DNA from: Trichostrongylus colubriformis
Taxonomy: Eukaryota > Nematoda > Chromadorea > Rhabditida > Trichostrongylidae
NCBI GenBank assembly: GCA_963978905.1
Contig: OZ022260.1
Coordinates: 35,605,326-35,669,325 of the forward strand
Length of the DNA stretch: 64,000 bases
Reading direction: 5' to 3'
Shown here: piece after piece, positions 25,217-36,130 of the stretch
Position numbering within the stretch: position 1 is the first letter of the stretch
Layout of the letters: each line of letters begins with the position of its first letter
Translations under genes and position numbers: made by a program
Notes under the pieces: model-generated
Databases searched by the model: none
Told to the model about the DNA's origin: nothing
The model's input: the letters and a program-made list of their open reading frames with translations, nothing else

Positions 25217-25366
25217 ACTGCTGATTTTCGCCGCAGCCCGCGATGCGAAAGTTGGTACAAGTAAGCTGAGTTAAAGACATATCAGAACTTATGCTCAGGA
25301 ATCAAGGAGTCTGGGTTCAAGTTCCCTTCGAGACTGAAACCTTTGCCTATAACTATACTTGCAACA
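25217..25366 (+). mobile_element. tRNA-like SINE/MITE fragment, copy 1
   Basis: It starts with the hairpin-like CTGCTGATTTTCGCCGCAG, shared with the copy at 58274, and ends with a B-box-like GGTTCAAGTTCCC followed by CCTTTGCCTATAACT. The internal part has diverged. It abuts a fold-back element at 25375. Confidence 0.55.
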
Positions 25367-25374
25367 ACCATGCC

Positions 25375-25792
25375 TTAAAGAAATCGTCCACGGAAAAATG
25401 AGTATCTTTGTCACCCATATCTTTAGTTGTATTTGTCTAATGAGGGCCGCATGCAAACTTTTAAGTGAAAAAGTGATAGTGAGAATTCGGCTAAGAAACG
25501 GCTCCCCAAACTCTCAGCCGGAGCCTCCGAGTGAAAGCCTCATCCCGTCGTCCGCCGCGATTAGGAACGGAGAGTGGGGCTACTCACGTAACGTTGTGTT
25601 CTTGCAATGCGTCTCCGACCGCTGCGGACGACGAACACGGAGGCCCCGCCCGCCCGGACGAGACTTTGTGGTGCTGTGTCTTGGCGGGTTCACATTTTTC
25701 GCGTGAAGCTTTGCATGCGGCCGAAATTTGGCAGGTACAACATAAATCTATGGGAAACAGAAAAACTCATTTTTCGTGGATGATTCCTTTAA
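25375..25792. mobile_element. Fold-back MITE family 1, copy A
   Basis: Starts TTAAAGAAATCGTCCACGG and ends with the inverted form, closing in TTTAA. The two arms match over nearly their full length, so the whole element is one imperfect palindrome of about 418 bp around a GC-rich centre. The TTAA at each edge fits a piggyBac-like target site. No coding capacity; open frames inside are chance. Confidence 0.85.
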
Positions 25793-26868
25793 CTTCTATT
25801 CCAATTTGTGAATGTATTCAATACGCAGCGTGTGTACTGAATTGTGGAGTGAACCAGAGTACGACTATAAGTTCCTCTTGGTGCAGTCGGTTTAGATACC
25901 AAGCTAACGGCTCTCGAGATTGGAAAAGTTTGGTAGTTCGGAACAGGATTCGATTTTGCAACTCATTAATTTGCCAGTGTTCCTTGCGTCGTCTTTCCAT
26001 CTAATGCAAAAACTTCAACGTAATAATGTATAGTTGGAGGGTTCTTTGATATGAAATGATTTAATTCATATATTATTATGATTGATGTGGTCAACAGTAT
26101 TGTATACCATTGCGAAACAAAGAAGAAAGTTCATATCAATTTTGATGAGGTGAGTTCATCAATCATAATTTGCGGTGGTTTCGATTCAATTAAGGACACG
26201 ACACGCCTCATAAAACTTTTTTATACGACACACCTTAATGAACTTCTTATAACAAATTGGTGTGGGAGAATTAATGTGTTTTCAATAGTCTGTTTTCGAC
26301 TTTCTTTTGAAAGGAAATAGATGAAGAAACTCGGCTCCGCACCGCAGTGAAGACTGCCGGTTACATGGGAATTCGGCCGAAAAGGTTCCGGATCTCTTTA
26401 CATTTATTGCCGTATTACCGGGAGAGTCTCTGAAAAATTCTGAGGTACCTGTCTTAATTACTCCGGTCAGCCAAGCATTTTATTCGAAGGCTGCTTGTTA
26501 TGAAAATTTGGCGAGATATTTTCCGAGTCCCAATTTTTCAAGGCATTGTTTGGGATCTTCCGAGAGCGGCAAAGCAAGCAGGATTAAACACACACTGGAC
26601 AAGGGCACGCCTTTAACTGATGGTACAGCACTGACCCAATTCTTTCAAAAATGCGTTCTTTTTGTTTCAAGTTAATCCATGCATAGACAAACCCATAGCA
26701 TCACTACTGGTACTTCCGACTGAGCTCATGTAAAGTATTTCTGGCAGTAAAGCTTTATGTGACAAAGCATCGTCGGTGCTGCAAAACGACCACGCACAGA
26801 GACATGCTGTTGAATTCGGTAACATCTGAAGGTGGAAAGTTTGTTTCTATTTCTATTTATTACTTGTT
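25793..26868. other. Unassigned sequence between fold-back copy A and the mariner
   Basis: I see no recognisable coding region, repeat or RNA gene. Short frames on both strands lack domain signatures. Confidence 0.4.
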
Positions 26869-26870
26869 TA

Positions 26871-27731
26871 GGTTGTCCCAAAAGTCTTGTCATATTTTTT
26901 TCTATCATCACATTTTATTTTTTTCGTCCAACAAATAATAATTAGGCAACAAAGTATCGGCAACCCTCTGCCATTTCATAGGGAAATCGTTGATTCCCTT
27001 CTCCCAGAAATCTGGGTTCTGAGAGTCGAAGAAGTCAGCGATCGCCTTCGCAAGCAAGTCATAATCAACGAATTTTCTCTTGGCCAGGAAGGATTCGAGA
27101 GGATGGTTAAGGTGATAGCCAGAAGGGGCAATATCTGGAGAGTACGGTGGGTGGGGCAGCACATCCCAGCCGAGCTCCTATAACTTAGCCTGGGTACTTT
27201 TCGCGAAATGGGAGCGGGCGTCGTCATGAAGAAGGGTGACAGCGGACTTTTCCGGCACTTTTCTCGAACATCGACGGCGAGCTGCTGGAGCTGGTGGGTG
27301 CATACGGTAGCGGTGACTGTCTTGCCTTGTACCAGCACCTCGCGGAAAAGCATTCCTTCTCGGCCCAGAACCAGCACAGTCCCAAGCTTGGTTTGTCTTT
27401 CATGTCAATCTCGCCGTTGCTGAAGCTGATGAACCAGCGGTGCATTGTCTCGTAGCTCACATATTCCTTGCCCAATGCAGCGTTGATGGAGTGGCAAGCT
27501 TCCGTCGTTTTGGTGCGCAAGACCGCTCATAATAGATGACACCGCGAGTTGGGTGGGTATCGACACCGGGCATTGTAGCTCTCTCCACGGGATCTGGTGG
27601 GTCAATATATATTTTCCTAGAAAGCTTAGGGAACGTTCCACCTTATTCCTGAACCGCCTGGACCTGCCTCGAAGTGAACAAGAGTTACCGATTTTTTTTT
27701 GGGAAAATATGACAAGACTTTTGGGACAACC
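26871..27731 (-). mobile_element. Internally deleted mariner transposon
   Basis: Terminal inverted repeats of about 28 bp (GGTTGTCCCAAAAGTCTTG and its complement) are flanked by TA on both sides (26869-26870 and 27732-27733), the mariner target duplication. The - strand keeps pieces of a mariner transposase: the N-terminal helix-turn-helix around ALGKEYVSYETMHRWF, the HDDARSHFAK region with the second catalytic Asp, and PHPPYSPDIAPSGYH with the third. The stretch with the first Asp is missing, there are frameshifts and a stop, and the length is about 860 bp against about 1.3 kb for intact mariners. It is a dead copy. Confidence 0.92.
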
Positions 27732-27939
27732 TAATACAAGACGTATATGAATGGGATAGTTATCCGACCAACATAACATAGTCAAATAGATTAGTACAAT
27801 AGAAACACAAAAACAATGCTAAAACAGCAACAGCAAGAGACTTGGAATTCAAATTCCAGTATATCGGGTTGAGGAATAAGTTCCCGCCGTTTTTTTAACC
27901 CCGTTTTTTACATTGTTCCCTTCATCTTTCGACAAAGCT

Positions 27940-28460
27940 TATATGATATATGATAGAGCTCTTTTTTCTTTACAAAGGGCTACTATCTGTTTTTCGATTC
28001 CTCCGACTAACTAATTTTTATGAGGTTTGGAAATGAAATAAGCTAAAGGCAAAAAAATCGGCATTTGCGCACCTCATCTTCCTCGTCTGCCATCGAGATC
28101 AAAAATGTATGTATATATGTCGATAGAGCTTTTTCAGCTCTACGGAATAGTACTACTTTTTGTTCAAATCGCTCAACTTTTGTTGTTTTTAAGACTCACA
28201 AATGCAGTGCTCGCAAAAGTGTGCACTTTCGTTATCTCCTCTTCCTCGCCTATTATTGAGATCGGAGACAATGTGCATATATGCATTCGATAGAGCTTTT
28301 TTTCCTCTACAAGATGATATCACTATTCTCTTGTGTCCTCCCATATTCCAGCATGTAGGAATAAGTTTCCACCTGTTTCTCGAAAACTGCGTAATGAAAA
28401 GAAATTCCTTTTGGTAGAGTGTTTTGTATCACTCGATAGAGCTCTTTTCGCTCCACATGA
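27940..28460. repeat. Diverged tandem repeat, four units of about 165 bp
   Basis: GATAGAGCT followed by a T-rich run recurs at 27952, 28122, 28289 and 28435, with similar sequence between (CTCTAC, CATCGAGATC, ATGTGCATATATG-like blocks). Spacing is 170, 167 and 146 bp. No coding signal. Confidence 0.7.
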
Positions 28461-28695
28461 CAGTGTTTGCGATTTTTGTTCGAGTTAATTTTTGTCTTGG
28501 ATGAGACTCGAATTTGGACTCCATCTTTTCCCTGAATATGTGCTAATCCATTACACTACCGAGACCCCTTTCACCTTAACTCAGCTTCTGAATGGTGGAT
28601 TAGCACATATGCCAGGCGTGCATGGAGTGCGGGTTCGAGTTCCGTCCGAGATCGAACCTTTTGCCCGTAACCCGGCATACTTGTGACAGGTCAAA
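28455..28695. mobile_element. Two tRNA-like heads in inverted orientation (SINE-related)
   Basis: On the + strand, GGTGGATTAGCACATATGCC is followed about 30 bases later by GGGTTCGAGTTCC, a match to the tRNA B box. On the - strand of 28487-28565, GTGTAATGGATTAGCACA is followed by AATTCGAGTCTCA. The two heads point away from a shared centre near 28570. The acceptor stems do not pair well, so neither is a functional tRNA gene. Confidence 0.6.
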
Positions 28696-28976
28696 CTTTG
28701 TTTTTTTTTTTGTAGTGATGCATGATTGTCATTGCGAAATAAGTCCAGGAAAACTGTAAGACTTCTGAGCGGACATTTCTCTCTCAACTAGTCCATGTGC
28801 ATAATTTCGCTCAGAATCCCATATTCCTGTTGCTAGCTTACTCTTTCGAGAAGAAATTGTCACTTTAATGGAATGGTCTTTGAACCAACACCCAATTTTT
28901 TGGAGGAGCAGTCTGTGAGCTTCACAGTACACCCTACAGTAGAGAATTCACAGGATCCGGCGCCTCAGCTATGTAC

Positions 28977-29011
28977 TTGGATAATTGATGCATATTGAAT
29001 CAATTATCCAA
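28977..29011. repeat. 13-bp stem hairpin
   Basis: TTGGATAATTGAT and its exact reverse complement are separated by a 9-base loop in AT-rich DNA. Confidence 0.6.
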
Positions 29012-29138
29012 CTTTAATATATTATATTTATTATTACTAATTTCGTATGAATCTATCGGAAAAATAACTAGAAATCAAAAAGGGGTAAAGAAAAAAGCTC
29101 TGACGTCAATGAGAGCCTTGATGGGATGCGTCGCGTAT

Positions 29139-29313
29139 GGCCGCCGTCAGGTTTAGCGATCATGCGATTCTGCGTTTTTGCGATTTTGCATGTCGCGACT
29201 CCGTATACGAAGTTACGTCATTGCAAAATCTCGCGGTCATTGTATCGCGCGCGAAGATGCGAATCCGCAAAATCGTAAAAACGCAAAATCGCAAAGTGTG
29301 ACGGCGGCCTATC
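29139..29313. mobile_element. Palindromic MITE family 2, copy 1
   Basis: Begins GGCCGCCGTCAGGTTTAGCG and ends in the inverted GTGTGACGGCGGCC. The arms are rich in GCGATTTTGC-type words that pair across the centre. A second copy lies at 60775-60901. Confidence 0.75.
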
Positions 29314-29666
29314 CTAATTATATTTGAAATCATCGTGGCAGGTGAATGCGATTTGGTCTATTCAGTGGCTCGTAAGGTCCAATAGATGTACAAATCAGGC
29401 TTTAACACTGACAGGACTGCTACCGATACACCTCTTCCTATAGAAGAGTTGGTTGGCTTGAGCAGACACTGATGCGGAATTTGATCCGCGCACCATGATA
29501 GTACGCGCCACCTTCACTGCTTACCTCCACCCTTGACTGATTTTCCTATCTAACTTTTTAATCCTTCTAAGAGTCAGATGGAACAGCTAATGTGGTACGT
29601 AGCTTATGAACCTTTTCACCAGTGGCTGACTGGAATCTGCTAGAGGGGTTTTGGAAGATGTACAGC

Positions 29667-30096
29667 TTAAAGGAATCGTCCACGGAAAAATTAGTTTCTA
29701 TGTTACCTTGTATTAATGTTGTATTTGCCTAATAAGGGCGTCATGCAAAGTTCCACGCGAAAACGTAAGAATTCGGCTAAGATACAGTTTCCCAGATTCT
29801 CGGCCGGGTGGGTGGGGCCTCCGAGTAAAAGCTCCGTTCCGTCGTCCATCGCGGTTGGGAACGGAGAGTGGGATTGTTTACGTAACTCTTTGCTCCTACG
29901 ATTCTCCTCCGAGCACGGCAAAACGGGGTGGGCACAAGCTTAGGCCCCGCCCACCCGGCCGAGACTTTGTGGTGCTGTAACACAGCAGGGTTCACATTTT
30001 TTCTCGTGAAGCTTTGCAAGCGGCCGACATTGGGCAAATGCAACAAAAGTACATGGGTAACAGAAAGATTCATTTTTTCCTGGAGGATTGCTTCAA
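29667..30096. mobile_element. Fold-back MITE family 1, copy B
   Basis: Starts TTAAAGGAATCGTCCACGG; the far end has decayed (GGAGGATTGCTTCAA). The GC-rich core has the same order as copy A. Length is about 430 bp. Confidence 0.85.
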
Positions 30097-33021
30097 TCAC
30101 ACACCTCACACTTAACTTTAGGATCACTGTATGTTACAAAGTTTTGTGTAATCTTTAGGAAAGGTCTGATATTTATCAAATCGAACAAAAAATATCTTTT
30201 TTAACCCATTTGAGTTGTATACAAACGAAGCAGTAAAGTGCATGGAGTAATTCAGAAGCGATTTATGGAGCAATTTCCAAAATATACTAAGACAGGAACC
30301 ATTAGATATTATGCATTTTTTTGGAGAGCATTTCAGAACAATGCATCGAACATCATGAACGTCTAACACAATCAAAACAGGCCTATAAAATGCGGAACGA
30401 TCAAAAAAGGGTAACTGTGAGGGATGAGATTTACACTGTTATTGAGCCCGGGAAGGAAAGGAGCTCCAGAATCAATGGACCACTTCTCCTCTTCTCTGAT
30501 ATCTACGCAGCACCCCTACTTATACTGACTGCAGTGCTCATCGGTTTACCTGAGAAGCTAACTTAAGTGAGTACTAATCTTCTGATAGACATCGTGAACT
30601 CCCTGTCATGCATCTCACTCAGACGACGAGAGCGGAGACTGATGAAGTGCGTGGCAACGGCTTACTCGGTAGCTAATGGCACTAACCTCTAACAGTTCAA
30701 GTCTCAGCTAGCAAAGGATGTGGGTTGTGAGTGAGGCACGTGAAGTAGTAAATATGGGTACCACTGACTTTTTTAATACACTGTCGAATCATGTAAGGAT
30801 ATTTCGCCTTTCCATTCGATCTGGATTATTTTGCATTCAACTGCATTTGGATACTTTATTCACGATCTTTGTCGAAGCAGCTCGCATTGCTTAATGTTCA
30901 AGATGTTTCATTTCTCATGGTTTTGTCTCAGTGCCTTGACGCTGTCTCGAAATGTCCCATTTTCCGAGTTTTTGGGCAATTCTGTCGTTTTACCACCCGC
31001 ACTTCTCATCCATTCGTTTAAATCATTGGTCGTTCTTCGAGTTCATGGGACCTAATCATCTGCTGTCATCTAGAAACTCTTCGAGAATTAAACTTCATTT
31101 AATATCGAATCCTTCCTCAATGATCTATTGAGGAAACTGGGCAAGTGACTGTGGCATCGCAGTGACGTCTGTGTCGATTTTAGGAGAAAATTTCCAAAAT
31201 CTGCATTACTAGTAACTGAAAGAGGTCAGCCTTTTGAAGCAAGTCCGATTTACACGAAAATCCTTGAGGTCAATCTGTGTTTCGTGACTTGACTGTCACT
31301 TCCTGGAAGGGACTTCGTGTCTATCATCTGGACGAAGAAAACGAACACCTCCTCGTACCTACTTATTTAAGGCCGGAGCTGTGTCTTGGAATTCAGCAGA
31401 CTTATACCATATTCAAACCGTGACCTTATTATGGCACGTGAATGCTTTCAGCATTATCTTTCCCATGTATTTTCGAATTCCACGATTGCAACGATGCTTT
31501 GTACCGATTGTGACTGAATACCATCTTCTAACCTTGGAGCCCTTCTCGATCCCTTTCAATCCGACACACCGATGTGGAAGGGTAGAGAACGCAGTGTTGA
31601 TTGAGCCGTTTTGGATGAGCCACGCACACAGCTGCCATTCAAAACTGCAAAAGTATCTGACCGCGTAAAGGCTAGTTCTTCTTCTACTGGTCACGCACTC
31701 GACATCTATTCACAATGGTACCGAGTCGTGCGCAATCTTTGTGTGCAACTTTGCAGGTAGCCTCTAGTAAACAAATGCAAAATGACTGTAGGGGAATTTA
31801 AGAAACTCAAACTTTTGTGGCGATTCTTTTGAATCAAAATCGATAGAGGCTAGGTCTTTCCCTCCACATTCTTCAGAATCTATCAAATCGAGCTTGCAAG
31901 CACACGACACTAAACACTGTCTCCTACAATGCTGATGTCGAGTGATAGATCAAGCTGACAAGGAGTACTGCCGTCAAACTTAACAGCGTTTTGGAAGTGA
32001 AGGAAATTAGAGTCTATTCAACCTGGTCACTTTATTTACTTCTGAACAGGTATTCTGACAGATATTCTGAACGTATATGTGGATGAGGCGTTATTTCGAA
32101 AAATGTGTACGAACTAACTAACCAGGACGATTAAAGGCACCGAGAGGGGTAAGAAGAAAGTGAGAAGTGGGAATACATGCTTTTTTGGAAACGAACCCTC
32201 CACTTCACAAGAAGTGACGTGTGCCACTGGAACTCGTATTGTAAAAGCGTGGCTTGGGGTCCTATCACGATCCCGCAGCACGGCGTTCGTTCCACAGTTT
32301 TTCAGCAGGGCGAGTTGCCGAGTTGCCGGCGTGGGCGGGACAACATTCGCGGCCGGCTGATTCATCCTCTCATCCCATTTGCAATCTTCCCACGGCTACT
32401 GCCGCAGACGGACGCAAAAGAAGAGGGAGTTTTGGGGTTCCTATTCCTCAGTGTTTCCGCTGTTTTCATCACTTTTTTCTCTATTGTTAAGTTGCTGAGC
32501 ACTCCTGCTTTCATATTCCACTATCCTCCAAATTTACTCCTCTCGATTAAATAAAGCCTGTAATCAATAGGAGGAAACAATGGAAACAATGCAAAGCACG
32601 GGAGTCAGTGAACCACTAGCCACCGAGAGATTTTTGTCGGAAATACCATGATTCTTACAAGTGTAGGTATTGCTCCTAAAGCGTGTAATACATTAACAGT
32701 GTTTTGGCAGATTGGTAATGTAATTGTGGAATATTAAAGAAGAGGTGATCAGTACTAGTGTAAATTTAGAGCAAGAATGGAATAAAACTGTCAAAAATCA
32801 TAGAGATAGGAACCCGAAAATCCTTACTATCACTCTTTCTCTCTCGCCCTCTTTGCATAACTAGCCGCTGGGAGGAGTGCAAGGAAAGGACTATGTTAGT
32901 AGCCGCGAACGTAGCCCTGCCCTCGCAGCATCTCGCACAGTAGATGCAAGACAGCATGTCTTGTAGCGCTGTGAGTTGCGATGAAGCAGAACGCACATTT
33001 TAATGGGTTTTTGCCACAGAT
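30097..33021. other. 2.9 kb without a recognised feature
   Basis: Short frames on both strands (for example near 31381-31694 and 32160-32554) have no domain signature or splice context. I see no tRNA, array or clear terminal repeats. Confidence 0.4.
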
Positions 33022-33212
33022 CAAAATGTGTCCCAAAAGTATAGGTGCACCCTATTTTTCATCCATATCCACAGAATAGGGCAGCAGTTCCCGTCTTATT
33101 TTTTATTAGTAGTACTTGATGGTTGTCGCGATCAAAGGCCTCAGTGAAACTGGGAACACAAAACCGCAAAATCTTATTTGCTTTGTTTCAAAAATAACGG
33201 TGTCCCAAAAGT

Positions 33213-33602
33213 ATGGGTCCACTCAGCTTTTCGCCATGCTTCCATCGAGAAGTAAGTTGTGAAATAGATGTGTTGAGGCATCCTGTTGAGATTTACTCTA
33301 CAGTGCCATGCCACGCGGAACGCACTATCCGGTACGAAAAAAGACAAATCCTGGCCTACAAGCGCGTGAGACTCAGCAATCGCAAAATTTCTGAGAAAAT
33401 GGGCCTATCCCACATTTTGATCAACAGCTTCTGTCGCAGCATGGACCTGTACGGAACAAAAAATAAAAGTGGAAGGCCGCAGAAGCCTTCTGAGAGGTAG
33501 AGGCGTCGGATCCTCAATGCTGTGTCCAATCCCACAAAGGGTGTTTGTCGGCTGTGCAGGGAACTGGCCCCTCCTGTGTCTAAAAGCACTGTGCACCGCC
33601 TG
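33213..33602 (+). pseudogene. Tc1-like transposase, DNA-binding part
   Basis: The frame continues past one stop at about 33500 as RRRILNAVSNPTKGVCRL and then LAPPVSKSTVHRLLK, the typical linker of Tc1-family transposases. It stops where the fold-back element begins at 33603 and resumes after it. It is disrupted by the internal stop and the insertion. Confidence 0.8.
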
Positions 33603-34034
33603 CTCAAAGGAATCGTCCACGGAAAATGAGTTTTTCTGTTAGCCATATATTTATGTTGTACTTGCCTAATAAGGGCCGCATGCAAAGTTCCACCCGAAAA
33701 AGTGAGAATTCGTCCGAGATACAGCTCCCAATTCCGGGCCATGTGGGCGGGGCTTCCGAGTAAAAGCCCCGTCCCGTCGTCCGGCGCGGTCGGAGACGTA
33801 ATTTAGGAACAGAAAGCGCCACAAACAGTCATCCTCTCCGTTCCCAACCGCGGCGGACGACGGTACGGGGCTTTTACTCGGAGGCTCCGCCCCCCTGGCC
33901 CGGAATCGGGGGCTGTATCTCAGCCAGTTTCTCGCTTTTTCGCGTGGAACTTTGCATGCGGCCCTTATTAGGCAAATACAACATAAATATATGGCTAACA
34001 GAAAAACTCATTTTCCGTAGACGATTCCTTTGAG
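33603..34034. mobile_element. Fold-back MITE family 1, copy C, inside Tc1-like transposase
   Basis: Perfect outer inverted repeats CTCAAAGGAATCGTC and GACGATTCCTTTGAG. The arms pair along the full 432 bp. The core order is opposite to copies A and B, so it sits in the reverse orientation. It directly interrupts the transposase reading. Confidence 0.88.
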
Positions 34035-34184
34035 TCGTCTCCTCACATCGAGCAAAGACGGTTTTCGTCCACGCCAAACCTCACGAGGGCGCAGAAGAGG
34101 CTCAAATCCATTTTGCTAAGGAACATATCAGTTGGACGTATCAGTGGGATGAGGTAGTCTGCAGGGTTACATTGATGACGTAGT

Positions 34185-34412
34185 AGTTCATACAGTATTG
34201 GTAACAGTGTTGCAGGTGATCGTTTCTGATGAGAAGGTATTCAATTTGGACGGACCGGAGGGCTAGTCACTGGAGGGATTTGAGGCAGGAGCCGCACTAC
34301 TTTTCGAGGCACGGATTTGCTAGTGGTAGTGTTATGGTTCGATGAAATGATTAATAAATACTTACACACTTAAAAAGGTAAACCACTTTTGACATCTAGC
34401 AGTATAAAAAGC
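34185..34412 (+). repeat. Internal 225-bp duplication, copy 1
   Basis: Contains the Tc1-like SDEK-FNLDGPEG segment followed by the start of the reverse-transcriptase-type sequence. A near-identical block is at 34912-35136. Confidence 0.85.
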
Positions 34413-36130
34413 AAGGGAATCGAATTTCCTCACAAGATGGTTAGACATTAACAAAACAAGTTGGTTTTTTGCCCTCTAAATAAAGCTACTAATAATTATG
34501 GTATTATTTTTAAAAAGCTGTGTGTGGCAGCATTGATAAAGGAGATGGACATTGATTATAGCACAAACATGCACTCTTTCATACACCAACTAACTACAGA
34601 TACATATACCCATACACCAAACAGCAACAGATATGCATTAATATTGAATCACAAGTTTTTCTGCATTCGTATGGACTACCAATTGATACAGCATGAGAAT
34701 TATCAGTAATTTATGCTCTCCCTAAACTGTATAAGAACTCAGTTAAGTTTAGGTTTTTCACAGGAGCTTATAACAGCAGTATAAAACCTCTAGCACGACA
34801 TTTCATAAATTATGTTAGGGTAACATAAGAAAGAAACAGTACTATCAAGACCTACTGGACAATTAATGATATAAACATTATCTCTGAGTATTGTTCTGTC
34901 CCGAAGCCTGTAGTCATACAGTATTGGTAACAGTGTTGCGGGTGATCTTTTCTGATGAGAAGATATTCAATTTGGACGGACCGGAGGGCTAGTTACTGGA
35001 GGGATTTGAGGAAGGAGCCGCACTACTTTTCGAAGCACGGATTTGCTGGTGGTAGTGTTATGGTTCGATGAAATGATTAATAAATACTTACACACTTAAA
35101 AAGGTAAACCACTTTTGACATCTAGCAGCATAAAAAAATGATAGTTGAAAAAAAATGAAAAAAAGGAAAAAAAAATGAAAAATGATAGTTTGTATTCTTC
35201 ACACATTCAGATATAAACATTAGTAAAGAACTTGGCAACATTAGACATATCAAGCCTAAGATCTACACTGCGGACTTCACTGATATGTTCACAAATCTGG
35301 AACACCAAGAAATCATCGAAAACATGGGCGAATTGTTAAAAATATGCTCCAGCAGTGCCAACAAATCCATTATAGCTTACAATGGATACAATGTATTTCA
35401 TACTGACGGAAAGGGGACAAAGAATAGCTATAGATACTACAATGTCTACGACTTCCTCTATTTTATAGAGTATCTGTAACGTAATAGATTCTGCATAAAG
35501 ATTTAGTTTTAACAAAGTATGGGTGTTCCGCAAGAAGGTAATTTTGGCCCTCTTCAAGCTGATCTCACTTTATCTGTTATAGAGTTTAATTCTGCTTAGG
35601 TTACTATATACAATAGTAACAGATTATTTATCCCATTTGGGTACATGGATGATCTGCTGGTTATACACAATCAAACAAAAACGGACATAGATATCTTGAA
35701 AGTACCTACAAAAACACATTGGAAATCAAAAATTACACACACACACGGAAACAAAAAGCAATTACATGAACATCTATCGCAGTAAATAACAGTAGGATAA
35801 CTACTAAGCTTTACAATAAAACAGATGACTTTAGCTCCAGTGTTATAGGGTTTCCACTTTATGAGACAGCGGAAACCCTTAGGATTTCTGATACATGTAG
35901 TGAACTCAATACTTTTGTACAAAAGATAAAAGAAATGAAAGCTATACTCATTTACACTAACCACCCAGAGGATAATTGGATAATTAATAATTGCCAATAT
36001 TGTTAAATGTGTTTCTAATAACAAATTCATTGCCTACAAATATGGTTTGATTCATAATCAGAAACAGTCAAAGAGCTTGTTAAAGATTATTAGATACATC
36101 AATCTAATTCTCCCAGTTTCTTCCATTTAG
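34335..36130 (+). pseudogene. Divergent reverse-transcriptase gene, Penelope-like or related, broken
   Basis: The pieces in order read like one reverse transcriptase: PLNKATNNYGIIFKK (about 34470), LPKLYKNSVKFRFFTGAYN (about 34720), TADFTDMFTNLEHQEIIENM (about 35265), MGVPQEGNFGPLQADLTLSV (35519), and YMDDLLVIHNQT (35643). They match the fingers block, motif A, motif B (GxPQGGNxSPxxADL) and motif C (YxDD) in type. At least two frameshifts, several stops and a 225-bp duplicated block interrupt it. The LPKL-FRF and ADF-FTN wording is closer to Penelope-like than to LINE or LTR enzymes, but the family call is tentative. The GIY-YIG endonuclease of canonical Penelope elements was not found. Confidence 0.6.
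34912..35136 (+). repeat. Internal 225-bp duplication, copy 2
   Basis: Differs from copy 1 at roughly ten positions and lies between two parts of the reverse-transcriptase reading, which it interrupts. Its right edge runs into a short A-rich stretch (about 35130-35180). Confidence 0.85.

Noticed and set aside
25531..26004. 157-codon + strand frame
   Set aside because: It runs through fold-back MITE copy A, which is palindromic and non-coding.
27940..28460. CRISPR-like array
   Set aside because: Units are ~165 bp and diverged, without short repeats and unique spacers, and the context is eukaryotic.
28484..28690. Functional tRNA genes
   Set aside because: A and B boxes are present but acceptor stems do not pair and related copies are dispersed, which fits SINE-type remnants.
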